This document shows positions 13,936 to 19,754 of a stretch of 19,754 bases of DNA, in pieces. Source of the DNA: Methanocella_A sp963792125 (GTDB lineage: Archaea; Halobacteriota; Methanocellia; Methanocellales; Methanocellaceae); assembly GCA_963792125.1 (NCBI GenBank), contig CAWBVA010000010.1, positions 1 through 19,754 on the forward strand, written 5' to 3'. The position numbers were made by a program, and so were the translations under genes. Positions within the stretch are counted from its first letter, which is position 1; each line of letters begins with the position of its first letter. The notes below the pieces were generated by a model that made no database searches, was not told the origin of the DNA, and was given only the letters and a program-made list of their open reading frames with translations.

Positions 13936-14343
13936 ATGGCTTATAAATCATTCCTCACGAAAAGGCAGCTCGCCGTCCTGCGGTTACGCCAGGCGGGCCT
14001 GACCCAGGAAGAGATTGCCAGGCGGATAAAGACCACCCGCGCCAACATCAGCCTCATCGAGAAGCGGGCCCGGGAAAACGTCGAGCGCTCGAAGGAGACC
14101 ATCCGCGAGTGGAACAGCGTTATCTCTCCGGTCCGGATTTCCATCAAGAAGGGCACGGACGTGATGGACATCCCGGAGATCGTCTTCGACGAGGCGGACA
14201 AAGCTTCGATACACGTCAAATGTGATTCCATCGGCCTGATCACGCTCATCAAGAAGGAGAAGGGCACATCGATCACCAACCGCATCGTCGACGAGCCGTT
14301 CGAGATCGACATCGCCAACTCGGGAGACGTGGCCGTACTTTGA
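13936..14343 (+). CDS. tfx: Tfx-family DNA-binding regulator
   Basis: A 135-residue archaeal regulator. The N-terminal helix-turn-helix reads FLTKRQLAVLRLRQAGLTQE, then EIARRIKTTRANISLIEKRARENV (about 6-49), a strong Tfx signature. The C-terminal part (60-135) is the family's acidic beta-rich domain. In Methanothermobacter, Tfx binds near the fmd operon for molybdenum formylmethanofuran dehydrogenase; its target here is not visible. The ATG at 13936 is preferred over a TTG at 13933 because MAYKSFLTKRQ is the better start and the crossed TATA box is spaced for a leaderless message. The stop overlaps the TTG start of the next gene as TTGA, implying one transcription unit. It may regulate its own divergent promoter. 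Confidence 0.92.
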   Translation: MAYKSFLTKRQLAVLRLRQAGLTQEEIARRIKTTRANISLIEKRARENVERSKETIREWNSVISPVRISIKKGTDVMDIPEIVFDEADKASIHVKCDSIGLITLIKKEKGTSITNRIVDEPFEIDIANSGDVAVL

Positions 14344-15383
14344 CGGCAGTGGACACTGCGACCGCAGTGTTCGCGGTCGATGTCGGATCGGGCACCCAGG
14401 ACATCCTCGTAGCTGATACGAGCCTGCGGCATCCCGATATGAAGATCGTCATGCCCGCGCCCACTCAGCTATATGCGGCGAAGATACGAAGGCTCCGCCG
14501 GGACTTGTTTTGCGACGGCTATACCATGGGAGGCGGCGCTATCACCGGCGCGCTCCGGCGACATGCGGAGAAATACAGGGTAGTCATGACGCCGGCTGCC
14601 GCCCGCACCGTCCGTGACAACCTTGACGAGGTCCGGGAGCGGGGCATAGAGATCGGCAAGGAGAGCGACCTTCCGCCCGGCCATGCAAAGTTAACTCTTA
14701 TCGATGTGGACATGGTCGCCTTCGAGGCTGCGCTATCTATGTTAAACTACAGCCTGCCGAAGAACATCGCGGTGGCCGTCGCCGTGCAGGACCATGGAGT
14801 TGCGCCGAAGGGCGTCAGTGACCGGCAGTTCCGGTTCCGGCAGATCGAGAAGAAAATAAAAAAAGGCGCCACGTTCAGGGATTTCATCATAACGGAAAAG
14901 ACTAAAGCGTTTTCCCGGGCCAGCGCAGTCATCCAGAGCCTGAACGACCAGGGCTACGATGACGTGCTGGTCATGGATACCAAGATCGCCGGCATCTACG
15001 GCGGGCTGTATGGTGTAAAGCTCCCGGCCGTAGCCATCGACGTCGGCAACGGGCACACGACTGCTGCCTCTGTGGCGGAAGACGGTACTATCGTAGGCGT
15101 GTTCGAGCACCACACGATGCAGCTGACGCCCGATACTATGCGCGAGTATATAGAAAAGCTGGCTGCCGGCACCATCACCAATGAAGAAGTCTTCGATGAT
15201 GGCGGACATGGGGCTTACGTCCGAGAGGCAATTACGCCGCGGGCTATTGTGGCCACAGGTCCACGCAGGCAGATGGCCTTGAAGACGGGGCTCGATGTGA
15301 AGCTCGCCTCACCGCTTGATGATGTGTATATGGCCGGGCCGGTGGGCATGATACGGGCATACAAGGCGCTTAAAGAAAGCTAA
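14340..15383 (+). CDS. DUF1786 family protein (ASKHA-like)
   Basis: A 347-residue protein of the DUF1786 family, often mis-labelled pyruvate formate-lyase activating enzyme. It has no CxxxCxxC radical-SAM motif, so that label does not fit. Two glycine-rich phosphate-type motifs, FAVDVGSGTQDIL (11-23) and AIDVGNGHTTAA (232-243), suggest an actin/Hsp70/sugar-kinase (ASKHA) fold that binds ATP. GYTMGGGAITGAL (60-72) is also conserved-looking. The reaction is unknown. The TTG start at 14340 overlaps the tfx stop (TTGA) with GGGAGAC upstream; a GTG at 14349 is an alternative. Coupling to tfx suggests a role tied to methanogenesis or molybdenum-enzyme control, which is an inference from position only. 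An oligo-T run follows the stop. Confidence 0.85.
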   Translation: MTAVDTATAVFAVDVGSGTQDILVADTSLRHPDMKIVMPAPTQLYAAKIRRLRRDLFCDGYTMGGGAITGALRRHAEKYRVVMTPAAARTVRDNLDEVRERGIEIGKESDLPPGHAKLTLIDVDMVAFEAALSMLNYSLPKNIAVAVAVQDHGVAPKGVSDRQFRFRQIEKKIKKGATFRDFIITEKTKAFSRASAVIQSLNDQGYDDVLVMDTKIAGIYGGLYGVKLPAVAIDVGNGHTTAASVAEDGTIVGVFEHHTMQLTPDTMREYIEKLAAGTITNEEVFDDGGHGAYVREAITPRAIVATGPRRQMALKTGLDVKLASPLDDVYMAGPVGMIRAYKALKES

Positions 15384-15390
15384 ATTTTTT
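15384..15390 (+). terminator. Oligo-T terminator after DUF1786
   Basis: Six T directly follow the stop codon of the DUF1786 gene (TAAATTTTTTGG), a typical archaeal intrinsic terminator. There is no strong hairpin immediately before it. Confidence 0.45.
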
Positions 15391-15446
15391 GGAATAGTCG
15401 CTTGCCGTTTCCAGGCAATGTGTACTGGAACGCAAGGAACCGTTTT

Positions 15447-15670
15447 TAAAGCTCGCCAGGGGCGCCAGGGGCCAAGGGCGCCAGGACAATCGCAAATGTT
15501 AATCTGAATTCAGTAGAAGCTCCGGATACGCCGGGTGCCTTCGCGTGCGCGCATAAGAGCCGGGCGATGCGATAATCCAGCCGTTTTTATCGACTCTTAC
15601 GTGACCAGTAATGCATTACTCTCATAATTACGTTGGCGCCCTTGGCCCTTGGCGCCCTTGGCGAGCTTTA
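15447..15670. repeat. Phased inverted repeat D (CGCCAGGG type)
   Basis: Arms 15447-15483 and 15634-15670 pair over 37 bases with two mismatches; both are G opposite T, so plus-strand RNA would keep them as G-U pairs. The left arm is CGCCAGGGG (15454), CGCCAGGGG (15463), CCAAGGG (15472) and CGCCAGGAC (15479); the right arm uses GGCGCCCTT words. The 150-base centre holds a perfect 10-bp palindrome CTGAATTCAG (15504-15513) and no gene. The element lies between the convergent DUF1786 and MFS genes. A short hairpin, AGCCTT-GAA-AAGGCT (15697-15711), follows just past the MFS stop. The rest of 15384-15715 shows nothing further. Confidence 0.87.
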
Positions 15671-15715
15671 ACAGGAGTCTTGTTTCCGGTGCGCATAGCC
15701 TTGAAAAGGCTTGGG

Positions 15716-16924
15716 TCATGCCTTTATTTTAGCTGAGCTTGCTTTCACCGTTTCCTTCTTCTCGTCCCGGATGGTGAACGCCAGCAGGAACGACAGCACA
15801 GTGAAGACAATGCATAGTAAGAAAGCTAAACGTAGCCCACCCCAGTCGCCGAGGAAGCCCACCAGGATCGGCCCGCCGCCGTCACCCACTTCTTTGAACG
15901 TGCCGGACAGTCCCATGACGGTGCCCATAATGGCAGCGGGGGCAGCGTATGCCAGATACGAGTTGGATATCACCCAGAGCGCCGAGACGCCGATGCCGGA
16001 CAGCACCACAGCCGCGAGCCATACAGGGACGGACGGGAACAGCGCTATCATTAGCAATGCTGTGGTCAGCAGGATGGCGCCGACCATCATGGGCAGCCGG
16101 GAGCCGTACTTGTCTGCCATCTTGCCACTATAGTACTGGGCGAGGACGTAGACGACAGCCTGCAGGCCTAAAATGAGGCCGGTAGTGCCGGTGTCGATGT
16201 GGTTCTCCGTCCCGTAGAGGGGCAGGAAGGAGATGATCGCGTAGAAGACCAGCATGCCGCTCATGCCGATGAAGTAGCTGCTCAGCAAGTCTAACCTGAA
16301 GCCTTCCCGCAGCATGGCCGATGCGGCTTTCCGCTGGTGCTCCTTCGGGTTGAAGCTCTCCCTGACGAACAAAAGGGTTAGCAGCAGGCAGACTAGAGCA
16401 ACGCCAGCGCAGAGCCAGAACATCATGTTGAAGTCGTCCAGGTACTGGATGATGAGGCCGCCTGCGATGGGGCCGAGGGCGTAGCCTGCGCCTTTGATAG
16501 AGTTGTATATGCCCATCGCTTCGCCTTTGTTTTCCTGGAACATGTCAGCCACTATGGCGACGGACGTGGTCGAGAACGCACCGATGGACACACCCTGCAC
16601 GAACCGTATGCTGAAGAGGATGGTGGTGTCGTGGAACAGCGGGTATGCGACCGACACGACGATCAGCCCGACGAAGCCAAAAAGCATGAACTTCAGCCGG
16701 CCATAGCGGTCGGAGAGAATGCCGAAGGGTGTCTTGAAGATGACCTCGGCGATGGCCAGCGACCCGATGACCAGGCCGATCTGCATGTTGGTGGAGCCGA
16801 AGGCGCCCATGTACGTCCCCAGGTTTGAGGCGATCAGGTGACCGGTGAAGGACGCCGCGAAGCCTGCGAACGACAGCGTCAGCAGCGCCAGCATCCGGTT
16901 ATTGCCATTTTTAAATAGTGCCAT
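15716..16924 (-). CDS. Major facilitator superfamily (MFS) transporter
   Basis: A 402-residue, 12-helix secondary transporter of the cytoplasmic membrane. The MFS motif A appears after helix 2 as GILSDRYGRLKFM, with the repeat-half equivalent GKMADKYGSRLPM. Helix 4-5 sequence IRFVQGVSIGAFSTTSVAIVADMF and GYALGPIAGG resemble multidrug-efflux type members. The substrate cannot be predicted. The ATG at 16924 gives MALFKNGNNRML just before helix 1, the normal family form. An ATG at 16957 would add 11 hydrophilic residues, and a TATA-like TAAATTATTA (16982-16991, minus strand) is spaced for a leaderless start there. The gene diverges from the unknown helical protein and converges with DUF1786. Confidence 0.9.
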   Translation of the reverse strand: MALFKNGNNRMLALLTLSFAGFAASFTGHLIASNLGTYMGAFGSTNMQIGLVIGSLAIAEVIFKTPFGILSDRYGRLKFMLFGFVGLIVVSVAYPLFHDTTILFSIRFVQGVSIGAFSTTSVAIVADMFQENKGEAMGIYNSIKGAGYALGPIAGGLIIQYLDDFNMMFWLCAGVALVCLLLTLLFVRESFNPKEHQRKAASAMLREGFRLDLLSSYFIGMSGMLVFYAIISFLPLYGTENHIDTGTTGLILGLQAVVYVLAQYYSGKMADKYGSRLPMMVGAILLTTALLMIALFPSVPVWLAAVVLSGIGVSALWVISNSYLAYAAPAAIMGTVMGLSGTFKEVGDGGGPILVGFLGDWGGLRLAFLLCIVFTVLSFLLAFTIRDEKKETVKASSAKIKA

Positions 16925-17115
16925 TTTACCGCTTTTCACTTCCCGGCGTTCACACATACAGCCTATGATAATGCTGTACAGTAATAATTTACTATGATAA
17001 TTATGCATGTTATGCCTTATCCATAAATAGCTTGCGGACGCGGTGAAAGCTCGCAGCGGCATGGCGGCGCAAATGTTAATTAAATATTTATCGTCACTGC
17101 TGATAATTCCTGATA
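16925..17115. promoter_or_regulatory. AT-rich divergent region with 10-bp direct repeat
   Basis: CTATGATAAT occurs at 16963-16972 and again at 16992-17001, 29 bases apart, flanking the probable MFS TATA-like element. For the plus-strand gene, TAAATATTTA (17081-17090) is a strong TATA box centred 30 bases before the ATG at 17116. The direct repeat could be a regulator site for the transporter. Confidence 0.4.
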
Positions 17116-17646
17116 ATGGCGCAGTTGTACGACTTCCCGCTGGGCGTATCGAAGCACGACCCCAACTTCGGGAAGATACTGCAGATGATCGAGGGCTTCA
17201 GGGGATACGAGACGCTGGAGAGCCTTAAGACCGCTGACGACCAGGTGAGGAAGAAACTGGCAGCGCAATTGCAAAGTGCCCTCGAGGAGGCGACTGTTGC
17301 CCGGAAGAAGCTGGAGGCGGGCACGCACCTGAGTATCCTGCAGGAATTCGAACGGATGACGGGACGCATGCGCTCGGTCCGGGAAATGTTCGCAGATAAT
17401 TACCAGAACAGGATCGCCACCTGCAAGCGATACATGCCGGAACTGGACCTTGTCGGCGAGCTGTATTCGCTGGACTTCAACATACTGTCCGACGCGAATA
17501 ACGTCTATAACCTCATTCAGGAATTCCAGCGCATGGTCAGGGAAGACATGATGCTGGCCAACGTCCATAAAATAGGCATGTCCCTCGACGAGATAGCCGA
17601 CAGCATGGAGAAGAAAAGCCAGATCATAGGCTGCATGATAGAGTGA
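17116..17646 (+). CDS. Uncharacterised helical protein next to cheW
   Basis: A 176-residue soluble protein I do not recognise with confidence. Almost all of it is predicted helical: residues 33-65 are coiled-coil-like (SLKTADDQVRKKLAAQLQSA onward), then ILQEFERMTGRMRSVREMF and a final helical stretch with FQRMVREDMM. The N-terminus MAQLYDFPLGVSKHDPNFGK is more polar. It faintly resembles bacterial coiled-coil proteins with a GY, R-A-D, LYxFD layout found near band-7/SPFH genes (here GYETLESLKTADD and LYSLDFNIL), but this is a weak impression. There are no membrane segments and no metal motif. The ATG at 17116 is supported by a TATA box 30 bases upstream and no Shine-Dalgarno (leaderless). It converges with cheW across 24 bases. 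Confidence 0.75.
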   Translation: MAQLYDFPLGVSKHDPNFGKILQMIEGFRGYETLESLKTADDQVRKKLAAQLQSALEEATVARKKLEAGTHLSILQEFERMTGRMRSVREMFADNYQNRIATCKRYMPELDLVGELYSLDFNILSDANNVYNLIQEFQRMVREDMMLANVHKIGMSLDEIADSMEKKSQIIGCMIE

Positions 17647-17655
17647 AAAAGCACG

Positions 17656-17667
17656 TTTTTAGAAAAA
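17656..17667. terminator. Bidirectional oligo-T terminator
   Basis: TTTTTAGAAAAA gives a T5 run on the plus strand after the helical-protein gene and a T5 run on the minus strand just after the cheW stop. One 12-base site can therefore end both convergent transcripts. Confidence 0.5.
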
Positions 17668-17670
17668 TTA

Positions 17671-18150
17671 TTATGCAGTAGCGCTTCGGGAGATCTGCCC
17701 GATGTCGTCCTTGATGACCTGCTTCAGGTCGACCAGGATCAGTAACCGCCCTTCGAGCTTGCCGACGCCCTGTATGTATTTCGAGCTGACCGTCGTGGAT
17801 AGCGCATCCGGGAGTCCCTCGATCTGTGTCGCGTTCAGGTTCTTCACTTCGGTGACCGAGTCGACGATAACACCGACTATGTTCTTATCTACCTCGAGGA
17901 TCATGATACGTGCGTTCCCGTCCATAGCCTTGCCGTCGAGGCCCAGCCGGTTGCGCAGGTTGACAACTGTCGTTACCTGTCCACGCAGGTTGATCACGCC
18001 GTCTACGTACACTGGCGAGCCCGGTATGCGTGTGATGTCCCCCACGCGGATGATCTCCCTGACCTGTGAGATGTCGACGCCGAATTCCTCGGTGCCCAGC
18101 CTGAAGACCACGAGCTGCGTCTCGTTGTTGATGCCACCATTATCTACCAT
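17671..18150 (-). CDS. cheW: CheW chemotaxis coupling protein
   Basis: CheW links chemoreceptors to the CheA kinase beneath the membrane. The 159 residues show the full two-barrel SH3-like fold: QLVVFRLGTEEFGVDISQVREII (12-34), ITRIPGSPVYVDGVINLRGQ, then VTTVVNLRNRLGL (39-71), IVGVIVDSVTEV, and KYIQGVGKLEGRLLILVDLKQVI at the C-terminus. It is a stand-alone CheW, with no CheA, receptor or archaellum gene in the window. The ATG at 18150 has GAGGGC upstream, and a TATA box at 18201-18208 predicts a leader of about 28 bases. The only adjacent gene is the uncharacterised helical protein, which converges with it, so a shared job is possible but not shown. Confidence 0.95.
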   Translation of the reverse strand: MVDNGGINNETQLVVFRLGTEEFGVDISQVREIIRVGDITRIPGSPVYVDGVINLRGQVTTVVNLRNRLGLDGKAMDGNARIMILEVDKNIVGVIVDSVTEVKNLNATQIEGLPDALSTTVSSKYIQGVGKLEGRLLILVDLKQVIKDDIGQISRSATA

Positions 18151-18200
18151 AATTATGCCCTCTTTGTTGGAACGATTAGAATTTTGAGGCTAAATGATAA

Positions 18201-18234
18201 ATAAATATCGTATTCAATGTGTAATTACGCATTG
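18201..18234 (-). promoter_or_regulatory. cheW promoter: TATA box and upstream palindrome
   Basis: On the minus strand, ATATTTAT (plus 18201-18208) is the probable TATA box of cheW. Immediately upstream of it, CAATGTGTAATTACGCATTG (18215-18234) is palindromic at 18 of 20 positions and overlaps the place where TFB or an activator would bind. This is a good candidate operator. Confidence 0.5.
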
Positions 18235-18276
18235 GACACCGAGGGCACGGTGGTACATAAAACGATTTTAAAGTAA

Positions 18277-18299
18277 GTGACACATTTCCTCAGTGTCAC
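18277..18299. repeat. Small inverted repeat GTGACAC/GTGTCAC
   Basis: GTGACAC (18277-18283) and GTGTCAC (18293-18299) are perfect reverse complements with a 9-base loop. The site lies upstream of cheW, next to the larger stem at 18321-18411. Function unknown: a regulator site or a small hairpin. Confidence 0.35.
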
Positions 18300-18320
18300 C
18301 GGAAGGCGCGATATAAAGCG

Positions 18321-18411
18321 AAAAAGAGGCAGGGTTGCTGGCGCTGTCGATTAAAGGCAGCTGAAGAACCGATTGCAATACGGCCTCCAGCAATAGCCCA
18401 TGCCTGTTTTT
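18321..18411. ncRNA. Candidate structured RNA / long bulged stem
   Basis: Bases 18321-18341 pair with 18387-18411. On the minus strand the blocks are AAAAA/TTTTT, AGGCA/TGCCT, GGG/CCC and TTGCTGG/CCAGCAA, about 20 pairs with one C-C mismatch and bulges of 1 and 3 bases. The 45-base loop has minor self-pairing (ATTGCAAT, GCTG/CAGC). A U-run ends the stem on either strand. A 39-codon minus-strand frame (18296-18415) also spans it and follows a GGGGGG at 18426-18431, but has no recognisable protein character. The remainder of 18151-18687 shows a CCGGCA/TGCCGG hairpin at about 18449-18462 and an inverted repeat at 18482-18505 (AACCG / CGGTT), otherwise nothing. Confidence 0.35.
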
Positions 18412-18687
18412 CCATTCGTTATATACCCCCCAAATATCGGGCTCTTCCCGGCAGATGCCGGAAATGGCCCCGCTGCTAAATAACCGTCACCTGAAATGGC
18501 GGTTATATGTTTATTACTATTTCACTTTAGTGATATATAGTTTTCTTTGGCTCTTTATCATAAATAATCCTTAAATTTGGTAAAATATGAAGACACTTCG
18601 GGTCGATTACGAGGTTTCTGAAATCAGAATAATACAAAAAGTAAAGAAAAGGCAGTTGCATTCGCCTTTTCTCCACCGGTCTACCCC

Positions 18688-19002
18688 TTATACGCGCTTC
18701 ACAACCCCGTAGTAGTATGTGACCAAGCCGGTCAACGGTATGAATAACAGCATCAGGAACCACAACCAGTTAATGCTGGCCTGCTCTGTCACCGGGGAGG
18801 ATACCAACCGGGTATCGACCGCCGAATTACTGTCGCTGGCCTGGTTCCCTGCACTATCTGAAGCGCTCACGTCAGCAATAGCTCCGCCGGTGTCGCCTCT
18901 GGCGGACTGTATTAAACTTGTGTTTAAAAACATTACACATGCTATAGTTAGTATGCCTAGCGCTACTAACGTAGTGCTACAGCTAAACCTTGACTTAAAC
19001 AT
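18688..19002 (-). CDS. Small secreted or two-TM protein
   Basis: A 104-residue protein with no recognised family. It begins MFKSRFSCSTTLVALGILTI, a signal-peptide or membrane segment to about residue 32. A Ser/Asp/Ala-rich linker (35-72) follows, then a second hydrophobic segment, WLWFLMLLFIPLTGLVTYYY (about 76-95), ending in VVKRV. This layout (signal, low-complexity spacer, C-terminal anchor with basic end) is that of an anchored surface protein, but almost without an outside domain. It could be a small envelope protein or the shrunken remnant of a larger one; a surface-protein fragment lies just upstream. The ATG at 19002 is preceded by GGGGGGTATAAA, a strong Shine-Dalgarno-like run, and is preferred to a start at 19032. 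Confidence 0.6.
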   Translation of the reverse strand: MFKSRFSCSTTLVALGILTIACVMFLNTSLIQSARGDTGGAIADVSASDSAGNQASDSNSAVDTRLVSSPVTEQASINWLWFLMLLFIPLTGLVTYYYGVVKRV

Positions 19003-19149
19003 TTTATACCCCCCATGCTCCCGAATCGGCAATCGGATTTTTATTTGCCTTTCATTATTGGTTACAATCCCAAATATTCTTAGAGATTGATTTATTTGGC
19101 TTAGTACTTGCTTAGATATAAATTTTACTATAGAAGCGATTAAATGTAA
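19003..19149. other. AT-rich gap with no gene
   Basis: This stretch contains the GGGGGG leader of the small membrane protein (minus strand, 19009-19014) and a weak hairpin CCGA/TCGG just upstream of it. Several TATA-like sequences are present. No open frame or repeat is convincing. Confidence 0.4.
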
Positions 19150-19754
19150 TTACAATAATATAATTACACAAAATTTTATTCTTGCACTATGAGGGTTACG
19201 AGAGCCCTGCATATTGTCGTCGGCATATGAGATAGAACGATTATCTGCAAGTGTTGTAAGAGATGATCCGTGTATCGAAGAGTGAACATTCACCGGGTAT
19301 ACTGTGATCGATACTGTAGCAGAAGCAGAGTCGACCTTGCCATCGTTTACCGTGAAAGTGAACGAGTCTCCACCATTATAGTTAGCGGCTGGCGTGTAGA
19401 CGACACTAGCTCCAGTCCCGGTCACCGAACCATGGCTGGGAGTGTAAACAAAAGTCAACGAATCACCGTCAACATCCGAAGCGGTCAGAGTAATCGACAG
19501 AGGCGTATCCTCATCTGTCGTCAAACCCTGCGAAATAGCCACCGGTGGGTGGTTCTGGTTCACAATAGCATATGTTGCAATGACATTCGTATTCCCTCCA
19601 GGGTTGTCTATATTAGCAGGTGTTACACTCACAAATGAGTAGACAATTCCCGCACTATCTGTAACCGGATGGGAATTGATTTGCCATTAATCCGGTAAAA
19701 ATTTCTGTGTATCAGAGGCAATATACCAAGCGTAATATAATTCATTGTTGTTCG
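19150..19754 (-). pseudogene. Damaged fragment of a repeat-domain surface protein
   Basis: The frame encodes one cadherin/Ig-like domain of the Big_9/VCBS-adjacent type, at about 19288-19555: NHPPVAISQGLTTDEDTPLS, then TASDVDGDSLTFVYTPSHGS, YTPAANYNGGDSFTFTVNDG and SATVSITVYPVN. Such domains form extracellular rods in surface and adhesion proteins. Upstream, the same frame stays open to the window edge (NNNELYYAWYIASDTQKFLP) except for one TAA at 19687-19689. After the domain, the sequence loses repeat character (NVHSSIHGSSLTTLADNRSI) and stops at 19150 without a membrane anchor. An in-frame stop, no anchor and a degraded tail point to a pseudogene. The GTG at 19632 is the only start after the stop and lacks support. 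The 5' part is outside the window. Confidence 0.6.

Noticed and set aside
14340..15383. Pyruvate formate-lyase activating enzyme as the identity of the DUF1786 gene
   Set aside because: No radical-SAM CxxxCxxC motif is present; the glycine-rich motifs fit an ATP-binding ASKHA-type fold instead.
15484..15633. tRNA or other known RNA in the centre of repeat D
   Set aside because: No cloverleaf, T-loop consensus or known RNA motif could be found on either strand.
18527..18763. A 78-codon minus-strand frame overlapping the end of the two-TM gene
   Set aside because: It overlaps a more convincing gene, lies largely in AT-rich DNA and has no start signal or domain.
19687..19689. Recoding of the stop in the surface-protein frame
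   Set aside because: The codon is TAA; pyrrolysine uses TAG and selenocysteine TGA, so recoding is unlikely.

Overview
The window looks like a chromosomal segment of a methanogenic archaeon, most likely of the Methanocella / Rice Cluster I lineage. That placement is inferred from gene content and style, not from a database match. Evidence for Archaea: two steps of ether-lipid synthesis (a GGGP synthase and a UbiA-type DGGGP synthase), Hel308 helicase, the KEOPS subunit Cgi121, a Tsr3/DUF367 rRNA-modification protein, and AT-rich TATA boxes placed about 26-30 nt before several start codons, as in leaderless archaeal genes. Evidence for a methanogen: a Tfx-type regulator and a PAS sensor kinase with the LDLMGHDINN-type H-box. 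Genes are GC-rich. Intergenic DNA and the last 1.3 kb are AT-rich.

Layout. 1-4000: hisG (+), GGGP synthase (+), a SAM methyltransferase (-) and the UbiA prenyltransferase (-). 4000-7440: a tsr3-like gene broken by a one-base frameshift (+), a doubtful small ORF, a soluble three-PAS histidine kinase (+), and a cupin (-) whose 3' end runs antisense into the kinase. 7440-10480: hel308 and cgi121 (+). 10500-13140: a flavodoxin/ferredoxin EFR1-type gene split by a frameshift, then a Cdd1-like helix-hairpin-helix protein, a Cys-rich DUF3795-like protein and a Cys-containing membrane protein (all +). 13135-15390: fdhD-like (-) diverging from tfx (+), which is coupled to a DUF1786 protein (+). 15700-18150: an MFS transporter (-), an unrecognised helical protein (+) and cheW (-). 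18150-19754: an AT-rich tail with palindromes, a small two-TM protein and a damaged fragment of a repeat-domain surface protein.

The most striking non-coding signal is a set of four intergenic inverted repeats (about 931-1121, 2679-3044, 9678-9917, 15447-15670). Their arms are built from short words phased mostly every 9 bp. The words differ from element to element (CACAGAGG-, CGCAGAGA-, CGCCAAGA- and CGCCAGGG-type), but the architecture is the same: phased short words on one arm, their reverse complement on the other, and a unique centre. They carry no credible gene. Two further fragments of the same style lie at the left edge and near 18232-18252.

Functional themes are membrane lipid synthesis, translation and tRNA/rRNA modification (Tsr3, Cgi121), DNA repair (Hel308), redox proteins, and a possible molybdenum/formate module (FdhD, Tfx and perhaps DUF1786). 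There are two one-base frameshifts, a C12 tract, a lost stop in the cupin and an in-frame stop in the surface protein. These mean either local gene decay or imperfect base calls, and the sequence alone cannot decide between them.
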